A DNA stretch of 64,000 nt from NCBI GenBank assembly GCA_963854835.1, contig OY978528.1, forward strand, positions 8,216,242-8,280,241. Direction: 5' to 3'. Origin of the DNA: Megamerina dolium. Taxonomy: Eukaryota; Arthropoda; Insecta; Diptera; Megamerinidae. Below, in pieces: positions 46,501-60,455 of this stretch. The notes under the pieces are model-generated. The model did not search any database. It saw only the letters and a program-made list of their open reading frames with translations, and had not been told where the DNA came from. The position numbers and the translations under genes are program-made. Positions within the stretch are counted from its first letter, which is position 1; every line of letters begins with the position of its first letter.

Positions 46501-49500
46501 AATTTTATTTTAATCTTAAATGTCAAAGCAAATCTATGACTGAATCAAATACTTTAACACTTCAATTGAAGACATTTAAACATGAAAGCAAATAGACAGT
46601 GGACTTAATCCATCAATGCAGTGAACAGTTTATGTGTTATCATAGAAATATATATGGAATACAAATAAATACAATACATACTAAACGAAATACTTGTCAT
46701 ATTAGTTATCTGATCTGACAATTTCTCAACATTGCCAACGAGTATTCAGTACAAAGATTGTGGAATTCTAAGAATTATTAATTCTACGTCAGTGCCATCG
46801 ATGATTATATGTTTTTTTTTTGTTATTCTTTGTGTAAGTTGTTTTTCATCAATATTATCGCTTAGTTCAGTAGATGTTTTACTTAAAAAGTTCAATAAAC
46901 TCTGTATATTTTACGCAGACAAAGAAAACATACCACATTCTAGTGAACATCCCATATACGGTATTAATTTAATGAAATATTTCTATAAGCATGAGTAATT
47001 ATAATTGATTTAAAAAAGCCATCAAAATTTGATCAAAGCAATGAATTTTCTACAGCAATTATATTATGATATTAATTTTCTTAGGGTAGTTCATCATTTA
47101 CAAAAATTCGAACATGTATTTGGATAAGCATAAATATCTTATGGATTACACATTAACGTTTAAATAAATTTATTTACTCACCCAAAATAGATGGATACTA
47201 TATAATAAGGTACATTCAACTTAATGTAAAAACTTCTTTCTCAGGCTCAATTGCAAATTGTGATTCACTTTCAGATGTTACAATTGTCGAAAGAAAAAAG
47301 CGAGAGAAAAATAAAAATCAATCAAATAAAAAATGAAATTTGTATTAACACTCATTGCTTTTAAATTGTGTATTCCAATAGAGAAATATATTTAAATTTA
47401 AGTACATATGCAGGCGCATAGCATACTTTTAGGTGTTGATGATTTTATATGGCATTTAGAATAATAGCAATGGAAGAAGAACTTTTTTGCTATATTTTAC
47501 AATATTATATTTATTGATTAGTGTATATTTCTAGCCAGAGAAAATATATTTCAAAATAAATAGGCACAAGAAAGCAAATACTTGTACACATTCGTATATA
47601 TAAATAATAATGATACATAAATAAATGTACAAAGACTTGCTTATATAAATACGAATGTGTTTGAGCTGTCAAATTTTGTGCTAAATAGCAAAAAAAAAAA
47701 AAAAAGAAAAAATACACAAATGATTGGAAAAAATACGAAAAAGAATACACCAAAAATACGAATTGAAAGAAAACCAATTCGACTAATCCAACAGGTTATT
47801 GCACCGCATATACTACATTTGGTCATACTAGCACACAAATGTCTACCAAAGGAATAAAAATGAAAAAATGAAAATATTTCATACCAAAAAGAAAAACCAT
47901 AAGTAAATTCATGTTATAACTACGAATATATTCGACGATATTGCCTTTCACAAGCGCGCAATAACAACTCACTACTTTAGTCCATTTTCAGTAGACAATT
48001 TTTTTTTTCTGATTTATGCATTTGTAGTTAAGTAACATATGTATGTACAAATATGTATGTTTTTATTTGTCTCCATATTTTTCTTCTGTTTATTTCTTTT
48101 ATTTTTTTTCCCCTTCCAATTCTTACAATGCTTTTAGGCGCTCTACATACACTACTTAACATTTGCAACTTGTTGCTCATTAACAAGTATGAGTTTGAGT
48201 ATTAAAAAGAAAAAAACAAAAAAAAAACTAAAATAAAAAATAAAAAAAACAAAACCAACAAATTCGTATAGCAAGTAAAATACTCAAATATGAGAACAAG
48301 TCAAATACTTACTTAGTAATATGTACAGTGGGTACAAATATCTTTCTACATACATATGTATATACAAATATGTACATATGTATAGCACATACATGTATGT
48401 GATGCCTAAAGGCAGACTACAACTTTTTTACGTACATCCGTACACATCAGGATGGATCAAATTTTTGTTCCTCCATAATTGGGGCATATCAAATTGTTTG
48501 GGAGCAATAAATTTAATATTCAAGAAGCTTAAGACTGGAAGTTCTAAGTTTCATTGCCTAGTGATTGAGATCATAATTTAACAAACAATTTCTTTCCTAC
48601 TGCAAAAGGCGCGTAAAATTGTTCGAAAGGGAAAAATTTACCAAAGGGCAAACCATCGAATTAGTCTAAAATTAACACACACAAAAAAAAGATAAAAGGG
48701 GGAGATACTTAAGATACTTAATTATTTAACCAACAAACTGATTTTGTTCGATTTTGGCCAAATATAGACTGCTTCATCGGAGTCTTTGTTTTTGGATGCT
48801 GAAGGCCGTTAGAAATCTCAAACCCTGATGTTAATCAGATTAATGTCAGATTAATCCTAACACCGATTATTGCTGGTCAGTGCTCTTCGTCAGTGTCCCT
48901 CAGTGAGTTCCGAAGAAACATATTTTTTTGTGGGAGCATTTTCTTTCATAATGAAATGCAAAACCAGTGTAACTTCTAAGTTGTGATGAAATTAGCTAAA
49001 TCAATATCGGTATACGATTGTACGTCTCATGATTGTACTTTTTTTGGTACTCGCCAACAATACAAATAGGTTGAAAAATCTTCAGTTGGGTGTTTCTCTT
49101 GAAAATTCCAAACAATTCGTTTTTCAAGTGAGAATTCGACTTATGATTCTCCCGATCTCCCAACTGAAATCATTACTGGCATTGATGCCGCTTCGGACAT
49201 CACGATATGGTTTAGAGTATTCAAAATCCAGAAGCTATTATGGCGCTGTCATATCAATCGAATGGAATCGCATTCCTTCAACGAAAAATATGTTCTGATC
49301 GGGTCTCGATGGAGCACGTCGAACAAGAGGAAGATCTCATCTCATGTTAAACGATCTACCGGGATCTGTCAGCGCTTGGTGTTTCCATTTGATCAATGTC
49401 GAATGAATTATTGTCGACAAAGTTTGGTGATAGAAAGCTGTTTGTAAAATGTTGTTTCGAAAACACCGCAAAATTTATGGAATAAGTACGAAATTTAATT

Positions 49501-52500
49501 CGTTACATTTTTGATTGGACAATATTAATTTTTTTTTGCAATACGATTAATATTCAGATAGCGAATAAATATTTGTCGACATTCTTATACAGAATTTTCA
49601 ACATTATTGTGAAAAATATTCGACATTATTGCAACAAATTTTGAATACGATTTCATTATGACATTAAATCATATGAATTAATGGTGAAAAAGCTTGATAA
49701 CAAAAACTTTGTCGAAATCGCAATTTTTTCAAAATTTTGCTTTCGACATTATAGCAACAATTATTAGAATAATATCGAAAATCTAATTTATCACGTTTTT
49801 AATTTTACATAATAAAACACTGTTTTTCCAATACAAGTAAATCGAAAATGTGACAAGAATTGCTGATATTATTATGAAAAGTTTTCGTCATTATTGCAGC
49901 AAATTTTCGGCATTAATGCATTCGGCCATTGAAGAGCCGATTAGAATGTAGGAACTATATATTTTCCAATTTCAAAAGTCAAAAGTGATTTTGGATTCAT
50001 GTTTTTAATTTTTTGTTATTGCTAGAATTATACTCCGAGATTTCATTTTGTTTTTTGCTATTGATATTGTCCCTTTCAAACTATGTATTTGACCAACCCT
50101 AATAAATATATATGTTATGTATTGGAAAATCCAAAACAACAATATCAACTACAACAGACAAAGCAATGACGACGCACTATACAAAAAAAAAATAAAATAA
50201 AATATTTATATTGAAGGCAGGGAAATGTCCGCTGAATTTTTGTAACAAGTATGAGTAAGTATGACAACAAAAGCTGCCAGCAGCACATACATACATACGA
50301 GTAGTCGTATAAGTATTTTCTCTTGTACACTTTTATGTGCTGCGCATTATTATTATTATTTTATAGCATGTATTTATTCAATTTCTACATTTTTTTCTTA
50401 TTGTTTTATTTTTTTATTTATTTATTTATTTATTTTTTTTTTGTTATTTGTCTTCTGTGTGAATTTGTTGTTGTTTTTTTTTTTCTTTTTGTTTTCCAAC
50501 AGGACACAAAACAATGTATGGTAAGCTATCGTCATTTATTCGACAGCACTTAGAAGAGCTTCAAGCTTTCATAAATAATACAAGCACGAGTACATATAGT
50601 ATATGTATAGATATGTATATACTATGTGCCATAAGAGCTATGTAAGTGTCTTTTGTCTTAGTGCCTATCTGACGGTTCGTTGTTTTATTTATCTTACTAA
50701 GTGTCTGTAAGACTGTTGGGCGATTTTCTTTTTTTTATATTTGATTTTTACTTTTTCGCCGTATTCGTTTCAACTTTGTTCTTTTATTTTTTTCCTTTTT
50801 TGTTTGTTTTATTTTTGTATGTCTGCTGCCAGTACTTTCAATGAAGAGTTAAGGTGGCCATATTTTCAATATTAAATTATGAGATATGTATGTCAAGGGA
50901 TTTCTTAATTACACATCTAATAGTGTAGTAGATATAAAAGAGGAAGTCGAAACAAAAAGTCGTTTTTAGTAGACGAGATAAAAATTTGTATGACTTTCGC
51001 CCCTAATCTTAAAAAAAAATAATGAAATGTTCAAATATTCATTAAATCGCTTTAAGGGGGCGTAAAATATATAATCGAACCTAATTAATTTTTACTACAC
51101 AACACTTTTTGTGAATATAATTACTCCCTATTTTCATTTCTTAGGGTTGCTGCCATATAAAATTAATCAAAATATCTGAAAATCAACAAATAACCCCATT
51201 ATTACTCATTAATCCCCCTTAGAGAGTTGAAGTGTGTGAGTGGTATCAATTAACACTTCTGTCAACATTTGTCTCAAGCTTACTTATCCCCTATCTTTAT
51301 CACTTAGAGGGATTTCCCAGGATAATTGAAGAGAATTTTCGTAATTTTTTGAGAATAAACATCTGGTAACCTTAAGGAATATACTAATATACAAGTATGT
51401 CACTTTCAGATAACTACTTGAAGGCATTTCAAGTGAAGATAATTGCGTACACATTAAAAACCTACTATGTATGTATGTGTGTATATGTATGTACATACTA
51501 AATATATATACAAATGAATAAACATGTAAATAAGTATGTAATGTATATTTTCTATGAACATAAGAGATATTTTTAATACTTTAACATTTTAAATTTAAAT
51601 TAAAAATACATTTAATATTAATTTGTTCAAATAAATATCAATTTAATTATTTTCATATATAAATTCGAATACATAAATAATACTTTTGGTACCCGTTTTT
51701 GATTAGAACATTATTTGCAACTTTGAAACTCTGTTCCATCTGCTTGACCATTCTATCAATTAATGATTCAATAATTGATGTAACGTTTTCTCACACATTT
51801 TCTCAATATTTACTTTTGCTAATTGCGTGCACCTAACTACCAAATGAAACACCTGCTGTTTGTATTATTTGTCGTTCTTGTTCGAATACTTATTATTATT
51901 GTATGGTGTTGTCTATATTTTTGTGTGTGTTCCCTATTTAGTTGTTATTATTGTTGTATTTCATTTAGTATGAAGCAATGTATGTATTTACTCCTTCATA
52001 GTATGCCTTCTCGTTTCGTTAGTACTTTGACTGTTGTATTTTTACTTTCCAAATATTTGAGTTTATTTTATTTTTATTTTTCTTTTTTTTTTTTTTGTTA
52101 CAGTTGTTTATTTACATTAACCCAAATGTATATAATAAATTTTATTCAATCATGCGTAGTACTCATACAAATAAAATAAATAAGCACGTATCAATTGGAC
52201 TCATAATATAATTCGCTTCTGTTTGTTTGTTTGTGTCTATGCTCTCTTTCAAGGTTTTAATTTATTTACAGAGAGAGAGAGAGCGCAAGAGAATTTGTAA
52301 ATATCAAGTAGAGCTTTACAACGCCTACGCATTACATTTTCAATTGAGAGCTTTTTCGAACATCTTCGATATCAACATCGTGAGGTAGGGTATGCACGCA
52401 GTGCGTTCTGATACTAACGGTAGTAGTAATAGTAGTTATGATTCTGCTCGATTATTTGCATATCCATATATCATATTTATTGTACTACACACTTGATTAT

Positions 52501-53139
52501 TTAATTTGAAGGATTTTAATATCTGGCTACGACAATCTGTGAGATTTATTTTTGATAATAAATACTAACCTCAACTTTGAATTTAATTGCCTTGAAAATC
52601 ATCTCACTGCATGTGAACGTAATATCAGTTGTTTTCCAAAGTAGCTCCACCGGTTTGTATCAGGGTTTTGGGTTTTTATGATTTCGAACTTAAATTTGAA
52701 TCCCATGAACTCAAAAACTCCCTAACTACTACTAACTACTATTATTGAACGTAACGATTTTCCAACATAGGTCGTTTTTTTGGCTTCTATTTAAGTATTT
52801 ACGATTTTACCATAAATTTTGGATCCCTGAGCTTAAAAATAGGAAGAAAAGGTATTGTTTTTCAAGTAAGAAAAAAATCTCATTATTTAATTTTTGGCCA
52901 GCTTTTAATATTTTTTCTACCAACTTGAGTTTGTACATCAAATACTTCTACCTTTGAACGCACGAGCTTGACAATTATATCAATATGGGAAAAATGGTGA
53001 TTATCTTCCGTGTAAGAGTATGCCTTGAAATACGCTTTATTAAGTTATTTGAACAAGAATCAGATATATTTTTGAAGTATTAGAAGTAATCAGATGAATA
53101 CAGTGCTCTCGTATGCTTTCAAATGGTTAATTTCATATT
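46501..53139. other. Long AT-rich stretch without supported gene
   Basis: No recognisable protein over 6.6 kb. Frames at 49029-49298 and 49262-49447 (+) lie in a less AT-rich patch but show no domain. An 18-nt segment at 50503-50520 lies between a strong acceptor and a donor (see findings). A frame of about 37 codons at 52271-52383 also lies between AG and GT sites, weakly. A-runs occur near 47690 and 48220, and T-runs near 50470 and 52085. Confidence 0.45.
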
Positions 53140-54310
53140 GATTGCGCACGAAAAAATAAAGTTATCACACTAAAATTTGGTACATGTAATTATTCAAACC
53201 AATCAATAGAGAATTTTAAATATAGCTGTATTCGGGCAAAAATCAAGCATACCTGCCATAAGCTTTAAGCTTTAAAACATATTTTTTCAGATTTTCAAAG
53301 TCGGTGTATATGATTATTTTGACCATTAAATAGAAAATTTAGCTTATTAGTGTAATTAGATGAAAATTCAAACCTGTCTCCCATACAAAAGTTGATTTTA
53401 GAACATATATTTTCGGATTTTCCAAACGAAAATATATAGCTATCGCACTGAAAATCATCACATATGATTATTTTGATCAATAAACTGTTTCTTGCCAAAA
53501 TGCGTGTAATGCGATAAAATTCACGCATACCTCTCATACAAAAGTATGAATTAGAATGTGTTTTTTCAGATTTTTCTATCGAAAATGTAAAGTTATCGCA
53601 ACGAAAGTTGGCGTATATGATTATTTTACCATCAAGTAGAAAATTTTACATTTGAGTGCAATTAGATGAAAATTCAAACCTGTCTCCCACATAAAAGTTG
53701 ATTTTAGAACATATATTTTCACATTCTGCAAACGAAAATATATAGCTATCACATTGAAAATCATCAGATATGATTTTTTTTTAACAAAAAATAAAGTATT
53801 TTAAAGAATTTCAAAATTGGACATAGTTGAGCGAAAATTAAGCTTTTGTCCCATACAAAAGTGGTGTTTAAAACGTGTATTTTGAAATTTTTCGTACAAA
53901 AATATGAAGTTATCGCACTGAAAATCGGCACAAATGATTATTTCGACCAAAAAATAAGGAACTGTGAAAATGGGCATTCTATGATAAAAACTACACCTAT
54001 GTCCAGTACAAAAGTAGGTCGTAGAATGTATGTTTTTCAATTTTTCACATGAAAATGCAAAGCTATTGCATTGAAATGCTGCATATAATATTATTTTAAC
54101 CAAAGAATTGATAAATATACGAATGGGCGTAATAGAGACAAAACCACGCCTACCTGCCATACAAAACTATGTTTTGGTATGATTGATTTTAAATTTTGAG
54201 CACAAAAATATAAAACTATTGGATTGAAATGTGATGTATTCAATTGTTTTAATCAAATTACTGCTTTGTCTGAGAATGGGTGTAATAGCATCAAAACATC
54301 AAAACAGACA
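53140..54310 (-). repeat. 153-bp satellite array B, inverted relative to array A
   Basis: The anchor CATACAAAAG or close variants occurs at 53382, 53535, 53688, 53852, 54005 and 54158 with spacings of 153, 153, 164, 153 and 153 bp. An earlier, shortened unit lies at 53252. Units 53382 and 53688 share AGAACATATATTTTC and ATATATAGCTATC, while 53535 differs, so a 306-bp higher-order period is present as in array A. The consensus is the reverse complement of the repeat at 245-1310. Confidence 0.9.
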
Positions 54311-54650
54311 AATAGCATCTAACAGTAATATAAAGGACTGATTCTGCATATATATTTTACGTTATTTTCATGTACAATAATTATAAAGCAAACCGAGAAT
54401 ATCTTATAGAAATATTTTTTTCTGTTTTTTTTTTTTTGCTTTTAGTGAATTTCAAGTTTTATTTTATTTATATCGTATTTACGAACTGTTTTGCTGATTA
54501 TTGAATGACTTTTTGAGATATCACTGTGATATTATGTATATTAAATCGCCAATATATTTAATCTTATTTTCGATTTTTTTTTTTTAAGCATCATTAACTA
54601 TTAAAATATAGCATATGTAACTAATCTATGCTTACAATTTACATAATCTC

Positions 54651-54761
<111 letters not shown>

Positions 54762-55010
54762 TAATTAAATTTGAAAATCTGTAACTTTTCATGCTTACAT
54801 ACATAATATGTACATTTACATATAATATATATATAATATGTATTCGTATTATAAACGTTTGTCTTTTATTTTAAATATTTTTTGTTTTAATATTAGTAAG
54901 TATCTGTGTATGTATGAGTAGTTACATATTGCCAATATGTCCATTGAGCGGGTGGCATATGTTAGTTAAAGGTATGCAACAGCTGTTTAAAATAATTGTC
55001 TTTGCTATAT

Positions 55011-55046
<36 letters not shown>

Positions 55047-56060
55047 ATATACTATTCGTTGTTATTGTTGTTTGTGTATATGTAGGTATGTATATATATT
55101 GAATTTTATACATAAATGTATTCGAAAAAATTGCAACAAGTTGTGAAAAAAAGAGCTTTTTCAATATCAACCACAAATCGTACCTTTCCCACCTTTCCTT
55201 TCAATTACCTCTTCTTACCCATCGTATAAAACTTTGGTACGCACTTTGAGACAAACGCAAACAAATTCAATGCCATCAGCTACAATAAAGCTCTCGCATT
55301 GTGGACAAATACAATATATATAGTGTATATATATATATATATGATAAAATATGTACATATATATAATATATAGAAGTCGTATATATTTTGCAACTTGTTG
55401 TTAGTAACTTTCCAAAAAGGATATCAGTTGTAGACGCGCTGCGATAATGTTAACTACACGATTCGGATAATTTCGACTATCTATTCGATTTAGAAATTGT
55501 GTGTGTATGAGTGTATGACAGAGTGTGTGTGTTTTTTTTTTCTGTGTAAGAGTGTGTTAATTTTTCTATAAACACACGCACATGCATATATTGTATATAT
55601 ATTATATTTAATATGTACATTTATATATATATAAGTGTAAGCTTCAATGTATACTTAAATATACTCGCACTCCTTATACAAAATAAAAAAAAAAAAAAAT
55701 AATAAAAATAAAATAAAATAAAATAAAATGAAATATGTGTACTTGTATTAGTGAAATCATCTTAATGCGATGAAAGTGAAAGTTTTGTCTACTTCTATAC
55801 ATTTTCGTATATACATATGTATATGTATGTACTTTGTATATTGTGGCAAATATTTCTAATTAAAAGAAAAGAACAAACACAAAAAAAAAGAAACAATTTT
55901 CAACAAAGTGTTTCAAGTTTAGCATTTAAATAGCGAAATAATATTTTAATAATGCCAAAAATTTATGAAAACATAGAAAAGTTGAAAATGTTACTTAAAT
56001 ATTTCACATAGCATTGCTTTGTGTATTTGTATTAGTATTTGTTAAATTGAATGCTTGCTT

Positions 56061-56062
<2 letters not shown>

Positions 56063-56109
<47 letters not shown>
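56063..56109. repeat. (TA)n microsatellite
   Basis: About 47 bp of uninterrupted TA. Confidence 0.95.
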
Positions 56110-56111
<2 letters not shown>

Positions 56112-57091
56112 CTAGCACCTGTTGTGTGGTAAGAGAGATTTAAATTGAATTAAAAAAAAAAACTATTTTCAATTCAATGTGCTTTTAACTGTAAACTAAT
56201 GAGAGAAATAATAAATGATTTATGTAGCCTTAAGGATGTTATGCTATATAGCATACATTCATTCAGCAATACATACAAGTAAAAATTTACAAATATACGG
56301 TATATAGATAGATCTTTATCGAATGAAACTAATTACAATTATATATTTAGTATAAATATATAAAATGATGAAATGAAAGGAGCTGCGTAATAGAATTTTC
56401 TTCTTATTCAATTTCAACATGTATTTGACAGCATACATACATATATACATATGACTATGTATATATATATATATATATATTCTATTTACATATATACATA
56501 TCAGATGATAAATATTTGATATATCATAATTATATTTATATCATTTCATATTCAATGCCTTTTGGGCCAATTCTAATGAGACTAAATAATAATTCATAAT
56601 TTTTCTACGAAATTCTACTACTCTCATGTTATACTCTCTCTCGAGTTATACTAAGAATTCAATACAACCAATTAAATTCAAAGCAATTAACCAATCATCA
56701 TCAAATTAGTAAAATATTGTGAATATTTCTGAGTTATTTATATGTAATAGGATAATAAATATAATTTAAAGGAGAGCTATAATATCATCTAAATAAAGAA
56801 GAAGTGTATTTAAAGTTCATTGAATCTTCAATATGATTCAATATGAATTATAAATAAGATGTCATATTCTTTGAAGGCTAAAATGGCGAATTCATAATAT
56901 TTATTACATTGTATTTGATCGACCAAAGAATTCAAATTGATATGTTACAACTCTTAATTCAAACCTTACTTTGAGATCATCTTGTCATAATTAAATGTGC
57001 TTTTCTTTTGAACACTGCAAAAATACTTGCTAAGCCATTAAATCCCTCTATCATTTCGGACATTTCATGATCGATTTATTTCATTAATTTA

Positions 57092-58287
57092 CTCCTTAAC
57101 TTAATTTCCGCCCAAAAAAATCATTAGAAAAAATCATTTATTGAAAAAAAAAGTAATTTCCATTACTTTCTACACATTTTTTCCGAACTTTCTGGCAAAT
57201 GAACGATACCATCTCTCGATAAAATGTTGTCGGTTTCGAAGCCATTCCATTCATCCACTCATTTTCGCACTTCTTCAACATTTCGAAAATGTGTATCACT
57301 CAAGCCATGCTGCATCGATCTGATCTGAAGTGATAATCAATCAGAAGGTGTCTGATGTCTGATGAGTACCTAGGGTAAGGAAGAGTTTACCATTCGAGCT
57401 GAGTCAGTGTTTTTCTTTGACGATTTTCTAATGTGTGGCCGAGCATTATCGTAAAGGAGAATAACCTTGCGACTGTTATTCGCTATTATTGGTCATTTTT
57501 GCAACAGCTCTGCATTCAATTTGTTCAATTGACGTTTGTAGACATCAGCAGTACGGGTTTCACATCGGTTTCAGCACCTCGTAGTACATCACTCCTTGCT
57601 GATATCACCAAATGCAGAGCATTACTTTATGACCGTGGATGTTCTATTTTGGCTGTGATATTGATGGCTGTGGCATGGGTTCACTCATAACTTCTTGACG
57701 TTTGGGATTGTCGTAGCAGATCCACTTTTCGTCGCCAGTCAAGAATATGCTAGAAGAGAAAACTCCTCTTTTTCTGTCTGGCTGAAGCAAGGAAACCGCG
57801 ATATTGAAACGGTTGTGAATAGCACTTTCAGAATTATCATGTGGTACCCCATATTCCTTCCTTTTGGACCTTTCCCGTGGCATGTAAACGTTTGAAAACA
57901 GCTGCTTCAGTAACTTCTACCTCATTTTCAAAGTTCTTCTAACGTTCGAGCTATGTTTTCATGCAATAATGCTTGCAATTCATCGTCTTCGAATTTTTTT
58001 TTTGGCTGTCCTGAGCATGATTTGTCATTGACATTACTTCTGAATGGTCTATACCACACTCTTTACATGTTCTATGTGATGGAGCTTGATCACCATATAA
58101 CATTCTTCAAGTAATCGATGAACTTTTGCGACACTGTTTTTTTTTTTTCAAATCAACATTTGAACAAACATTTTATCGTGTTCCATTTTGTCAATGTCAA
58201 AACTAAAAAACGAAGTACTAGATGCGTGTCTAATGACTACTAAAACTGTTTCCCTCTAACGTTCACGGGCTGAAATTAAGTTAAGGA
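57092..58287 (-). mobile_element. mariner-family element (third subfamily), 1.2 kb, both ends present
   Basis: Terminal repeats TCCTTAACTTAATTTCCGCC (57093) and the reverse complement of TCCTTAACTTAATTTCAGCC (ending 58286) differ at two bases. On the minus strand the transposase pieces are ERSKRKE and FLTGDEKWICYDNPKR (first catalytic Asp, about 57740), VILLYDNARPHIRKS (second Asp, about 57460) and FRNVEEVRKWVDEW near the C-terminus. Length is close to a full mariner, but frameshifts and stops break the frame at several points, so it is inactive. Flanking TA is only seen on the left. Confidence 0.85.
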
Positions 58288-60455
58288 CCGAATAATTATA
58301 AACGTTTCTTAAGTTATTGTTTTTGATTTATAATAACATAATAAAATAATACAAATGTAAAAGTTTAACAAAATTTTAAGAGCTTTAAATTTTATGAAGA
58401 AAAACAATTTATGATTTCAATGTTTTACTCTGAGTTGTTGAGTGTACAACTCACAGGTGGGATTTCGTATATCAATTGTGTCTGAGTAGTGGAAAAAATA
58501 TTGTTTATTATGCTTATTCTTATTCAACAATATGCAATATTTGCAAAATTGGTCATCAAATGTCAAATTTATGTTATAAATACAATTTTGAGATCTTTTC
58601 ATAAGGTTCAAAATATGATGCGAAATGATTTTTTCAAGATAAATTTTCAAATAAAGTATATTAAAGGATATATTAAATTTTTTCATTGATATAATTTAAT
58701 ATGGATTAAATTAAATATTCTCATTTGAAATTAGATCAAATTTGTGTTATAGAAGTGAAAAATAATGTACGATATTGAGGTATGATGGTCTGAGTAGTTG
58801 AGCGAGCATATCAATTTGTTTGGCTCATCATTAGTATTTACTGAAATAAATAATTTTGATCAACTTTGCATTAAATTACTTATATATTGTATCATATTAT
58901 TTGAATAGTTTTTAGAGGTTTTCATACAATTCATTCTATGGAAGGTGTCGCAGTCGCAGTGATTACCTGAATTTTCTTCCAGGAAGTTTAAGTTGAGTTA
59001 CTCAGTGAATGATGCAGGAAATTTAATTAAAATTAATACTGGACTTCATTATTATATGTATAAGATTTTATTCTATTAAATGAAATCGCTGAAAAGCTTC
59101 ACTGAAACATAACATTAACGATAAATATACGATTTGCTATTCATCATCATTCAGTTGAATTAATTGCACTAGAATAAATAAGAAATTTGCTTGTATTGTA
59201 GTAGAGCTCTTGGAAATCATGTAGTATAATAATAGTGATCTTTATTCAAATAAGCACCAACAGTTTAGGGTTCGTGGAAGCTGTACTGTAGTACAGTAAT
59301 AGTGAGCTTCGTTCAAAAACTTTAAAAACAGATTTGAATTTTATTTATTAGTTCGAAGAATGAAAATTGAAAGAATAATACAATTTTAAACAATGACTGG
59401 TATATGAAAATTTTTAGAAATTTTTCGCAAATAATTATTACAAGGAATTGACTGCCTGACTGAATTACAATGAAACTCTAATTTTGCTATTGTAGTCATT
59501 CATTTGAATTTTATCAAGAATTTATTTTGTGATAATTTAATTAATATATTAAACTAAGTCTTTTATATTAAATTTTTTTTTTTTTTTGTTGATAATTATG
59601 TTTTCTTTTGTATTTCGATAATCGTCCTATGGGAAGCAATTTACACATAACGTACAGTTACACCTTTGTGTTGACGAATTTTGTAATTGTCTGCGAGCGT
59701 ACATAATGTTTTCCCACAATAACATTGTATCAATTAAAAAGTAATTTTTATAAATAATCTTTTAATCTTTAATGCTTTATATATTTACTATTCAAATGCA
59801 TGCAAATGTGTTTGTGTAATATTGCATATGTGATCTGACCTCACCATGAATAGGAGCAATCTTCTAATTTGAATCTAAAGTACAATACAATGTCAATAAA
59901 AATGACGACATCTTTGTTAAAAAATTCTAAATTGGCTTTCTAAAGAAGGCAAGGCGAATATAATGTGCTTTTTGGCAGAGCTGACCAATGATGTATCTTT
60001 AACAACGCTTTAATAGAAAAAGCATAAGCCAACCAGGCCCCTTTCCCCCAAAAAAAATATTACGATATATTCCATTTTGAATGATATATTAAATGCATCC
60101 CTTCTGTCCATACATACAATTTCTTTTTCGTACTGCTTAGCTCAATCTTTGTGCCTGTGTCTGTTTTCATTAAGGTATTGTTTAGATATAATAAATAATT
60201 TGTGCTTCTTCTTCTTCTTCGGCTGCTTATTCTTTTTGTTACTATATACTATTATTATTGTTATGTATTATATATAAATACAAACACGCGCATACATATT
60301 TTAATATATGATTACAATATGGACAGTGACGTTGTCAGAGGGACATATTCTCGCCGTGAGTGACATATTAATTTGCATAAATAAATACATATTATGTATC
60401 CATAGATCGCTTAGTGCTGTCTCCACTACAACCTGAATATTAAAGGGACTGGACC
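58288..60455. other. AT-rich noncoding DNA
   Basis: No supported gene. Opposing frames at 58417-58689 are composition artefacts. T-run at 59574-59588. Confidence 0.5.

Noticed and set aside
52271..52383. Possible 113-nt exon between TTACAG and GTAGGG
   Set aside because: The encoded peptide is not recognised, the first codons are an AG microsatellite, and the donor is weak.
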